DNA of 24,629 nucleotides from Alphaproteobacteria bacterium (GTDB lineage: Bacteria > Pseudomonadota > Alphaproteobacteria > Sphingomonadales > Sphingomonadaceae): the NCBI GenBank assembly GCA_028869975.1, contig JAGWQR010000292.1:1-24629 (forward strand), written 5' to 3'. Within the stretch, counting starts at the first letter, position 1; the number at the start of each line of letters is the position of its first letter. The position numbers were made by a program, and so were the translations under genes. The notes beneath the pieces are model-generated. The model saw only the letters and a program-made list of their open reading frames with translations, was not told the origin of the DNA and searched no databases. This document shows, in pieces, positions 15,876 through 22,714 of the stretch.

Positions 15876-17021
15876 GTGGATTTTCGCTGGACGCAAGAGG
15901 AAGCGGCGTTCCGCGCGCGGATCAGCGATTTTCTGGCGGAATCGCTGCCCGCCGACTGGGAACGGTTCGCGCAGCACGGCCCCGCCTCACCCGCGCTCAC
16001 CAAATATGCGGAAGAGTTCTGCGGCAGGCTGGCGGAGCAGGACCTGCTCACCCCGCACTGGCCGGTGGAGCTTGGCGGGCTGGGGCTCGACCCCTGGCAC
16101 CAGACCATCCTCGCCGAGGAGATGTGGATCGCGGGCGAGCCACGCGGCGGGCAGTATATGAACATCAACTGGATTGGTCCGACGCTGATCCGCTATGGCA
16201 CCGAGGCGCAGAAATCGCGCTACCTGCCGCCGATTGCTGAAGGGCGGGCGCTGTGGTGTCAGGGCTTTTCCGAGCCAGGATCGGGATCGGACCTCGCTTC
16301 ATTGCGCACCCGCGCGGTGTTGGAGGGCGACACCTATCGCGTGTCGGGGCAGAAAATATGGACGAGTTATGCTGGCCTCGCCGACACCTGCTTTCTGCTG
16401 TGCCGCACCTCGGAGGACCGCAAGCGCGGTATCTCGATCCTGCTCGTGCCGATGGACTCAGCCGGCATTACCGTGCGACAAATTCCGTCGCTGATCGGCC
16501 AAGGGGACATCCATGAGGTGTTTTTCGATGATGTTGCGGTGCCAGTGTCCGCGCGGCTCGGTGATGAGGGGCAGGCGTGGGAGATTATCGGCTTTTCGCT
16601 GACCAACGAGCGGCTCGGCATTCCGCGCTATGCTCTGGCGCGCGCGGCGCTTGACAGGGCAGTGGCAGTGCTTCAGGCTCAAGGTGAATGGGCCGGTGAG
16701 GCGGTGAAGATCGAGGCGGGGCACGCGGCGGCCCTGTGCGAGGCGGCGCGGGTGGCGAGTTACGCGATCGTGAGTGCGCGCGCACGAGGCGAGACGGTCG
16801 GCGCGCAAGCGTCATCGGCGCGCTACGCCACCGTGATGGCCGAGCGGCGTGTGTGCGAGTTCATCACTGAGTATTTGCCAGAAGCGTTGGCGGACGCGCA
16901 CTCTTACCTCAAAATGCATCATCAGCGTGGGATTGTGGCGGGGATTGCGGCGGGCGCGGCGGAAATCCAGCTCAATATCATCGCCAGCGACGTGCTCCAT
17001 TTGCCGAGAGAGCCGCGCTGA
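15876..17021 (+). CDS. acyl-CoA dehydrogenase, large subunit of a probable alpha/beta heteromer
   Basis: A 381-residue protein with a complete acyl-CoA dehydrogenase architecture. It starts at GTG 15876, 3 bp after the E1 beta stop, with AGGA overlapping that stop as ribosome site. FSEPGSGSDL (131-140) and SGQKIWTSYA (157-166) bind FAD. Glu245 in TNERLGIP is placed like the catalytic base of isovaleryl-CoA-type and mycobacterial FadE-type enzymes, and the C-terminus has GAAEIQLNIIA. It overlaps the next gene by one base (TGATG). The pairing with a shorter, degenerate second subunit is the hallmark of the heterotetrameric dehydrogenases of steroid side-chain and ring degradation (ChsE type in Mycobacterium, Scd4AB in proteobacteria). 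By inference the substrate is a bulky acyl-CoA. Confidence 0.88.
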   Translation: MDFRWTQEEAAFRARISDFLAESLPADWERFAQHGPASPALTKYAEEFCGRLAEQDLLTPHWPVELGGLGLDPWHQTILAEEMWIAGEPRGGQYMNINWIGPTLIRYGTEAQKSRYLPPIAEGRALWCQGFSEPGSGSDLASLRTRAVLEGDTYRVSGQKIWTSYAGLADTCFLLCRTSEDRKRGISILLVPMDSAGITVRQIPSLIGQGDIHEVFFDDVAVPVSARLGDEGQAWEIIGFSLTNERLGIPRYALARAALDRAVAVLQAQGEWAGEAVKIEAGHAAALCEAARVASYAIVSARARGETVGAQASSARYATVMAERRVCEFITEYLPEALADAHSYLKMHHQRGIVAGIAAGAAEIQLNIIASDVLHLPREPR

Positions 17022-17929
17022 TGGACCTGTCCCTTTCCGCCGATCAGACCGCGATTCTTGACGCACTCGATGCGCTGGCGCGGCCCTATGCAAGCGCACC
17101 GTTGCATGACGCGGGCTTTGCGCTGACCAGCGCGGCGCTTGACCGCGCATTGCAGGAAGGTGGCTTTCTCGATGTCGGGCTCGATGAGGATTTGGGGATC
17201 GGTACGGCCGCGCTGATTGTCGAGCGGCTTACGCGACTCCCGCAAGCAACGCCGCTCACATCTGCGATCATCGCGCCGCTGCTCGGGGTGGAGACAACTG
17301 CGCCGATTTGCCTGATAGAGACGGATAAGGTGCACCGGCCAGTCCGTTTCCTGGCCGAATGCGCACGCGTTGTCGTCGTCGGGGACACCGTGACCAGTTT
17401 TATCGCCACCGCCACCCAAATCCGCGCCGAGCCCGAAGCGCTGTTCGCCTACCCGGTTGGCACGCTGCTCGCGCGCGCCGATACGCGCGAGCAACACGAC
17501 ATTGCCCCCGAAACCCTGCGCACCCATTGGCGGATTGCGCTCGCTACCGAAGCGGCCGGGCTGCTCGCCGCCGCTCTGGAAAGTGTGTGCGCCCATACGT
17601 CCGAGCGCCAGCAATTCGGCCGTCCCTTGGCAAGCTTCCAATCCATGCGCCACCGCCTTGCCGAGTGCCAAGTGCGCACCAATACGCTCTACTGGCTGGC
17701 CATGAAGGCGGCACACACGCTCGACCCTGCCGACGCCGCGCTCGCCGCGCTCCATGCGCAGGAGTCGACGCGCGTCTGTGTGTATGATTTTCACCAGTTC
17801 ATGGGCGCGATGGGGATGAGCCTTGAGCATCCTCTTCATTTATGGACTTACCGGCTCAAATATCTGTTCGGAGAACTCGGCGGGCGCGGGGCGAATGCGC
17901 TTGCGGTAGCGCTATCGCTGTGGGGATGA
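17021..17929 (+). CDS. acyl-CoA dehydrogenase, small degenerate subunit of the heteromer
   Basis: A 302-residue protein recognisable by its C-terminal half, with ERQQFGRPLASFQSMRHRLAE near 196-216 and a helical tail containing FHQFMGAMG. It lacks the SEPGxGSD flavin loop and the catalytic Glu motif, and its middle beta-domain is shortened. This is the pattern of the non-catalytic beta partner in alpha2-beta2 acyl-CoA dehydrogenases, which lends flavin-site and pocket residues to the large subunit. Its start overlaps the large-subunit stop by one base, consistent with 1:1 synthesis. It is unlikely to act alone. Confidence 0.85.
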   Translation: MDLSLSADQTAILDALDALARPYASAPLHDAGFALTSAALDRALQEGGFLDVGLDEDLGIGTAALIVERLTRLPQATPLTSAIIAPLLGVETTAPICLIETDKVHRPVRFLAECARVVVVGDTVTSFIATATQIRAEPEALFAYPVGTLLARADTREQHDIAPETLRTHWRIALATEAAGLLAAALESVCAHTSERQQFGRPLASFQSMRHRLAECQVRTNTLYWLAMKAAHTLDPADAALAALHAQESTRVCVYDFHQFMGAMGMSLEHPLHLWTYRLKYLFGELGGRGANALAVALSLWG

Positions 17930-18003
17930 TTATACGCTTCGCTCTGGCGGTTCGCCTGGCATGATGTTAGTGCGCCGACAGGGATTTTACAAGGAGACTG
18001 TTG

Positions 18004-18348
18004 ATGCGTCATCTGATTTTAGCTGCGGCTGCGCTGGCTCTGGCTCTGGCTGTGAGCATAACCCCCGTACTTGCGGCAGACAACGCCCCGGCCCCGGCCA
18101 TGGCACCCGCTGCTGCCAAGCCTTATTACACCACCACTGATACCGACATCGGCACGCTGATCGATACACCCGCGACGCGCGTGATCGTGGACAAATATCT
18201 GCCTGGCCTCTCCACCAATGACCAGATTGCGATGGCGCGCCCGATGACGCTGCGCGCGGTGCAGCAGTTCGCGCCGGACAAGATCACCACCGACAATCTC
18301 GACAAGATTGATGCTGACCTCGCCAAGGTGCCAGCACCAAAACCATAG
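18004..18348 (+). CDS. small secreted protein of unknown function
   Basis: A 114-residue protein. The ATG at 18004 follows AAGGAG at a 7-base spacing; an adjacent TTG at 18001 is too close. Residues 1-24 form a clear Sec signal peptide (MRHLILAAAALA..., ending VLA before ADNAP). The mature part is about 90 residues with no cysteine. It has an Ala/Pro-rich N-terminus and a compact helical region (about 45-110) with IDTPATRVIVDKYLPGL and DNLDKIDADLAKVP. I do not assign a family; a periplasmic location is likely. It lies 74 bp after the heteromeric dehydrogenase operon and may be a separate unit. GGCGGTTCGCC in that gap (about 17946-17957) could form a small hairpin. Its tail nearly meets the convergent 92-residue gene. 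Confidence 0.7.
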   Translation: MRHLILAAAALALALAVSITPVLAADNAPAPAMAPAAAKPYYTTTDTDIGTLIDTPATRVIVDKYLPGLSTNDQIAMARPMTLRAVQQFAPDKITTDNLDKIDADLAKVPAPKP

Positions 18349-18351
18349 ACT

Positions 18352-18630
18352 TCAGCTCCGGTCAAATCTTGCAGGCTTGGTGAGCAGATAGGGCAGATCG
18401 GGCGAGGCGATTTTCGATTCGCGCCCGTTGGTGTGGATGAGTGTGACGCGCCCGACGCCGGGTGACGCCACCACGCCGATCACAGTTTCCACCCAGTCAT
18501 GTAATGCAGCGCGCGCTTCGGCGAGGGCGGCCGCGTCGATGCTCGCCAGCCCCGCGCTCTCCAATTCCGCCTCAAGCTGGATGATCCGTTCGGTCGCGGT
18601 GTGGAGGTCAAGAGCGGCAGGATTGGTCAT
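18352..18630 (-). CDS. uncharacterised 92-residue protein coupled to the P450
   Basis: The ATG at 18630 overlaps the P450 stop (ATGA, 18630-18627), so it is probably translated by coupling. The N-terminal half is predicted helical and partly coiled-coil-like (about 12-50, heptad-like Ile/Leu/Ala spacing). The C-terminal half looks like a short beta region with VGRVTLIHTNGRESKIASP. There is no signal peptide, no cysteine cluster and no metal motif. It is not a ferredoxin, because cysteines are absent. I do not recognise a family. Its position as the last gene after the CoA-transferase, Rieske oxygenase and P450 suggests an accessory role in that pathway. Confidence 0.6.
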   Translation of the reverse strand: MTNPAALDLHTATERIIQLEAELESAGLASIDAAALAEARAALHDWVETVIGVVASPGVGRVTLIHTNGRESKIASPDLPYLLTKPARFDRS

Positions 18631-19955
18631 TGTACCGGGTCAAACGCGAGATGCAGCGCCTTCAGCGCACGCAGGATATATGTCGGCTCATAGGCGAAAT
18701 GCGGTGCTTCCGCCGGGCCATGATGCTCGGGCGACAGGCGAATGTTATGGAGCCGCGCGAGCAGCCGCTCGATACTCACCGCCACTTCGCGCCGTGCGAG
18801 CGGTGCACCGATGCAGGTATGCGCCCCGCGTCCGAACGCTACATGCTCCTTGAGCTTGGGCCGGTTCATGTCGAAATCGGAGGGGTTTTCAAAGCGCTTC
18901 GGATCACGATTTGCCGCCATGTGCGAGAAGAGCAGCACGGTGCCCGCCTTGATCTCGACGCCACCGATGCTGGTGGTTTTCTGGCAGATGCGCCCGCCGC
19001 TCTTGACCGAGCCATCAAAGCGCAGCACCTCCTCGATAAAATCGGGGATGCGCTTGGCGTCTTCGCGTAGCGCCTGCTGAATGTCGGGGCATGTCGCGAT
19101 GACCCGGAAACAGTTGGCAAGCAGTCGGTTGGTCGTGTCCTGCCCCGCGCCGAACAGGAAAGCGCCAAGGCCGGTCACATCAATGATCGTCGGTTTGGAA
19201 CCATCGGGGAAGCGTGCCAGTGCCAGTTCCGTCAATATATCCTCGCGCCCCGGCCCGCCAGCAAAGAGGCCCCCGATGGGCCTGACCAGCGGATGATGCA
19301 GCGTGCGCCGCGCGGCGATATATTTCAAAATCTGTTTGCCGATTTGGGCGAACGGCCCTTTGGCGGGATCTTCATCGCCCTCCTTGCCCATTTCGGCGGG
19401 GATTACCCCCTCAAGCCAGCGGCGGAACTGCATCCGGCCCCTGTCCGGCACGCCGAGCAGGTCAGCGATCACCAGCGTGGCATAAGGCCCTCCATACTGC
19501 TTGACGAGATCAACCTTTCCATCCGCCACAAACTCATCGATGAGCGCGTCGGCAGTGCCCTGGAGTTTCGGCTCTAGCGCCTTCAGCCGACTGGGCGTGA
19601 ACAGCCGCGCGACAATCGAGCGCAGATGTGCGTGGCGCTCGCCCATCTCGCACACTATCTGGTCGGCATAGGGGATGTTCTTGCGGTTGGCCTCAAGCTG
19701 TTCGGTAATATCATCACCTTCGGGCGTGAAAGGCAGCGGCGGGATCGGACCATTGACCGCGTTGATCACCGAGAAATGCTCGGTATCGAGGCTGACCTGG
19801 ATCAACTCGTCATAGCCAAGGATCGCGACAACATTGCGGTGCGGCAGCGGCACGACATTGCCTTGGCAACGCAGATAATCGAAATAGGCGTGGGGGTCAT
19901 CGATCAGTGCGGTGTCGGTGTAGAAATCGGCATTGGCATAATCCGGATGCTCCAT
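18627..19955 (-). CDS. cytochrome P450 monooxygenase
   Basis: A 442-residue soluble class I-type bacterial P450 without a membrane anchor. The ATG at 19955 follows GGAGG; an in-frame TTG at 19970 overlaps the Rieske stop and is rejected. The heme-thiolate loop FGRGAHTCIGAPLAR has Cys381 as ligand. The I-helix oxygen-activation motif is AGQDTT in LFGAGQDTTNR, and the K-helix ExxR is EEVLR. All key residues are intact. No ferredoxin or ferredoxin reductase gene is nearby, so redox partners must be encoded elsewhere. It starts 11 bp after the Rieske oxygenase gene, and both presumably hydroxylate the same substrate or successive intermediates. The CYP family is not assigned. Confidence 0.93.
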   Translation of the reverse strand: MEHPDYANADFYTDTALIDDPHAYFDYLRCQGNVVPLPHRNVVAILGYDELIQVSLDTEHFSVINAVNGPIPPLPFTPEGDDITEQLEANRKNIPYADQIVCEMGERHAHLRSIVARLFTPSRLKALEPKLQGTADALIDEFVADGKVDLVKQYGGPYATLVIADLLGVPDRGRMQFRRWLEGVIPAEMGKEGDEDPAKGPFAQIGKQILKYIAARRTLHHPLVRPIGGLFAGGPGREDILTELALARFPDGSKPTIIDVTGLGAFLFGAGQDTTNRLLANCFRVIATCPDIQQALREDAKRIPDFIEEVLRFDGSVKSGGRICQKTTSIGGVEIKAGTVLLFSHMAANRDPKRFENPSDFDMNRPKLKEHVAFGRGAHTCIGAPLARREVAVSIERLLARLHNIRLSPEHHGPAEAPHFAYEPTYILRALKALHLAFDPVQ

Positions 19956-19966
19956 CCCTGCCTCCC

Positions 19967-21367
19967 TCAAAAATCATAATCATGTATTTTGCCATCGAAG
20001 TTGCCACCCAGAGTCTGGGTCGCTGCGGCAAGTTTGGCTTGCGTCACGCCCGCCAGATGCCCATCGATGATCCGGTTGTAATTGCTTATCATGCCCTCGA
20101 TGTTCTTGCTCAGCCGCATGAAATCAAAGCCGTGCGCGTGCAGCCCCTTTTGCTGGATCGGGATGTTGGAATAATCCTGGCGCGGGATCGGCGGAAACTG
20201 GTCGCTGTCATAGGGCAGGACGGTCGGCTCCATCACTGGCGCAGGTTCGGTACCCGGCACGAAATGGGTGAGCGACCAGATTTCAAACAGGCAGGTTTCA
20301 GGCCCGGTCGGCCGGATGCGATACGCCGAGGTGCTGGTGAAGAAGGGCAGCAGAAAATAATGCGGGAAGAGGAACTCAACCGCCTGAATCGGATCGGATA
20401 CCGCAAGCGCGTTCAAATCTGGTACATTCTCGCCCTGCGCTGATAGCGTCGCATGGATCGCGTGCTGGACCGCACCGAACCAGTGCATCACCATCTGCAT
20501 CGGATCGTCGGGCAGGATGTCAGCCGGGATAGTCCGCGCTATCGCAACCTCCTTGGCGTGGATCATCCCCGCCATACCATCACTCAGCAGTTCAAGGTTG
20601 AGCAACTGCGCATCAATATTCTGCTGCTTGGTCCAGTTGGGATTGACCTGATCGCCGATGCCGCCTGTATCATGCCCATACATCGAGTTATACAGCCCCG
20701 GCACCGCGCGCTGGAGCTGCGGGTGGGTGCGCATGACATGATAGCCTTCCATAAAGGCTTCCATCGCCGTCTTCCAGTTGGCTGGAAGCTCTGTCGCATA
20801 CCACCACTCGGCGCGCTGATCGCCCTGCAGGCGCGTCTCGAGCTTGCCGAGAATCGGCCCCCATGTTTCAACCAGAGTGGGGGCATTATCATCGAAATTG
20901 ATGAACACACAGCCAATCGCTTCCTCATGGCGGCAGGGGCGCAGCGCCAGATCACCCGCATCAAGCTGCCGCTCATCGAACAGGTGGCGACCATAGACGA
21001 ACGTGTTCTCACCCTCCGCGTTCCAGCGCCAGCCATGAAAGGGGCAGATAAACCCTTGAGCCTTGCAATTGCCATGTGCACCACCATCGCCCTTGCCCGC
21101 CAAGGGCAGCCCGCGATGGCGGCAGGCATTATGGAAGGCGCGCACGCCATTTTTGCCGCGCACGATAATCACCGACCGGCCGAGATTGCTATATTCCACC
21201 CAGTCACCTACATTCTGGATTTGTTCCAGGCGACACGCCATCTGCCAGACATGCGGCCACAGCTTCTCGCATTCCGCCTTATAGAACGCCTCGTCATAAT
21301 AGCGCGGCGTCGGGATGCGCTCGGGGTCGGTGACTTTCAAACGGATAGCGGGGTCAGCATCGGCCAT
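19967..21367 (-). CDS. Rieske non-heme iron oxygenase, alpha subunit
   Basis: A 466-residue oxygenase. The ATG at 21367 follows AAGGAGAGA; the start at 21388 lies upstream of that site. Rieske [2Fe-2S] ligands are Cys82-x-His84 and Cys108-x2-His111, but the stretch between the two pairs is 23 residues rather than the common 15-17. The catalytic iron site shows NWKTAMEAFMEGYH with Glu207, His210 and His215 (ExxHxxxxH); a C-terminal Asp would be the third ligand. No beta subunit, ferredoxin or reductase gene is adjacent, which suggests an alpha-only homotrimer with remote electron supply. It lies 11 bp before the P450 in the same operon. Hydroxylation or demethylation of a hydrophobic substrate is inferred. 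Confidence 0.92.
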   Translation of the reverse strand: MADADPAIRLKVTDPERIPTPRYYDEAFYKAECEKLWPHVWQMACRLEQIQNVGDWVEYSNLGRSVIIVRGKNGVRAFHNACRHRGLPLAGKGDGGAHGNCKAQGFICPFHGWRWNAEGENTFVYGRHLFDERQLDAGDLALRPCRHEEAIGCVFINFDDNAPTLVETWGPILGKLETRLQGDQRAEWWYATELPANWKTAMEAFMEGYHVMRTHPQLQRAVPGLYNSMYGHDTGGIGDQVNPNWTKQQNIDAQLLNLELLSDGMAGMIHAKEVAIARTIPADILPDDPMQMVMHWFGAVQHAIHATLSAQGENVPDLNALAVSDPIQAVEFLFPHYFLLPFFTSTSAYRIRPTGPETCLFEIWSLTHFVPGTEPAPVMEPTVLPYDSDQFPPIPRQDYSNIPIQQKGLHAHGFDFMRLSKNIEGMISNYNRIIDGHLAGVTQAKLAAATQTLGGNFDGKIHDYDF

Positions 21368-21456
21368 ATATCTCTCCTTGGGGCGCATTTAAGCGGGGGA
21401 GCGGGGGGCACGCAACCGCGCGCGCTTATGGATCGAGAAAGCGCCGGAGCGATACG

Positions 21457-22602
21457 CTAGGTCAGGTCGCGTAGTACCGCCTCGGTATCCGCGCCAAGCG
21501 AGGGCGTTGCGGCGCCAATCGCCCCCGGTGTCTTGGAAAACCAGGTAGGGATGCCTGGATAGCGCACATTGCCATAGTCCGCGACAACATCCACAAAGAA
21601 TCCCGTCGCGTTGAGGTGCGGATCATCGAGTAAGTCCTGCGGCGTGTTGAGCCGCGCGGCGGGAATGTGAAGTTCGCCCAGCAGATCAAGCCATGCCTGC
21701 GTGGTGCGCGTCGCGAACAATTCCCCGAGCAATCCATAAACCCTGTCCACCTGTTGCGCGCGCTGCGCCAGTGTCGCGAGGTCCGGCCCGGCCCAGGCGG
21801 GATTGAGCGCATCGACAAACGCTGCCCAATGCTTGTCGTTATAGATCAGCGCCGCGACATAGCCGTCCTTGGTCTTATACGGCTTGCGGTTGGGCGAGAC
21901 CGGGCGCGGGTAAATCGCAGGCCCGAGCGGCGGCGTGAACAGCGCGGTATTGGCATGTTCGACAAGCATGAACGAGGCCATCGTCTCAAACATCGGCACC
22001 TCCACTTCCTGCCCCTCACCGGTGCGCGCATGGTGAAACAACGCCATCATCGTCGCATAAACGGCGGTCAGTCCCGCCACCTTGTCCGCGACAATCGTGC
22101 CGACAAATTGTGGTTCGCCGTTCAGCATTTGCTGCACGGCAGGCAGTCCGCATTCGGCCTGGATCGTGTCGTCATAGGCGGGCTTGTCGGCGTCCGGCCC
22201 GCGCCGCCCATAGCCATAGCAGTTGACGTATACGATGTCGGGCTTGATCGCGCTGACGGCGGCATAGTCAAAGCCGAGCTTGACAATCGCCTGCGCGCGC
22301 ATCGAATGGATGAACACATCGGCGGTTTCAATAAGTTTGGTGAGCGCGGCCTTGCCGTCTGCGCTGCGCAGATCGAGCACCACGCTGCGCTTACCGCGAT
22401 TGCAGTTGACGAATACACCACCCAAATCGGGCGTTGGTCCTTTTGAGATATAGCGTGTGTCGTCGCCCGCTGGCGGCTCAATCTTGATCACGTCGGCGCC
22501 CATATCGGCCATGATCTGCGTGGCATAAGGCCCGAATACCATCGCGGTCAGATCGACGATACGGACTCCCGCAAGCGGGCCTTTGCGTGTTTCATTGCTC
22601 AT
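21457..22602 (-). CDS. CaiB/BaiF-family (type III) CoA-transferase
   Basis: A 381-residue protein with the type III CoA-transferase signatures LAGVRIVDLT (10-19), VIKIEPPAGD (38-47) and NRGKRSVVLDL (68-78). The catalytic Asp is Asp144 in AYDDTIQAE, which forms the acyl-aspartyl anhydride. These enzymes move CoA between carboxylic acids, or act as racemases in the related AMACR branch; here transfer onto the pathway acid is inferred. The ATG at 22602 is set by the domain start, because the longer frame to 22716 runs through the divergent promoter. No Shine-Dalgarno sequence precedes it; TATCTT lies 8 bases upstream, so a leaderless transcript is possible. It heads the operon continuing to the Rieske and P450 genes after 89 bp. 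Confidence 0.88.
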   Translation of the reverse strand: MSNETRKGPLAGVRIVDLTAMVFGPYATQIMADMGADVIKIEPPAGDDTRYISKGPTPDLGGVFVNCNRGKRSVVLDLRSADGKAALTKLIETADVFIHSMRAQAIVKLGFDYAAVSAIKPDIVYVNCYGYGRRGPDADKPAYDDTIQAECGLPAVQQMLNGEPQFVGTIVADKVAGLTAVYATMMALFHHARTGEGQEVEVPMFETMASFMLVEHANTALFTPPLGPAIYPRPVSPNRKPYKTKDGYVAALIYNDKHWAAFVDALNPAWAGPDLATLAQRAQQVDRVYGLLGELFATRTTQAWLDLLGELHIPAARLNTPQDLLDDPHLNATGFFVDVVADYGNVRYPGIPTWFSKTPGAIGAATPSLGADTEAVLRDLT

Positions 22603-22714
22603 AATTGCGGAAGATAGAACATGTGCACGGCAAAATCCATCGTGCAACACCTTCGCTGCGCCGATATGTGGGCACGCAGTTGTCGGTTGCGCACGGGCCT
22701 GATAACCCGCACCC
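22603..22714. promoter_or_regulatory. divergent control region between CoA-transferase and acyl-CoA dehydrogenase
   Basis: This 112-bp gap drives genes in both directions. On the plus strand, TTGTCG (22680-22685) and GATAAC (22701-22706) could be -35 and -10, with GATAAC 8 bases before the ATG at 22715. On the minus strand, TATCTT ends 8 bases before the ATG at 22602. Neither gene has a Shine-Dalgarno site. GTTGCGCACGG (22686-22696) lies in the putative plus-strand spacer and recurs at 10774-10784. Confidence 0.4.

Noticed and set aside
20453..21460. 335-codon open frame on the plus strand
   Set aside because: It is antisense to the Rieske oxygenase gene, whose ligands and motifs are intact. 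The antisense protein resembles nothing.
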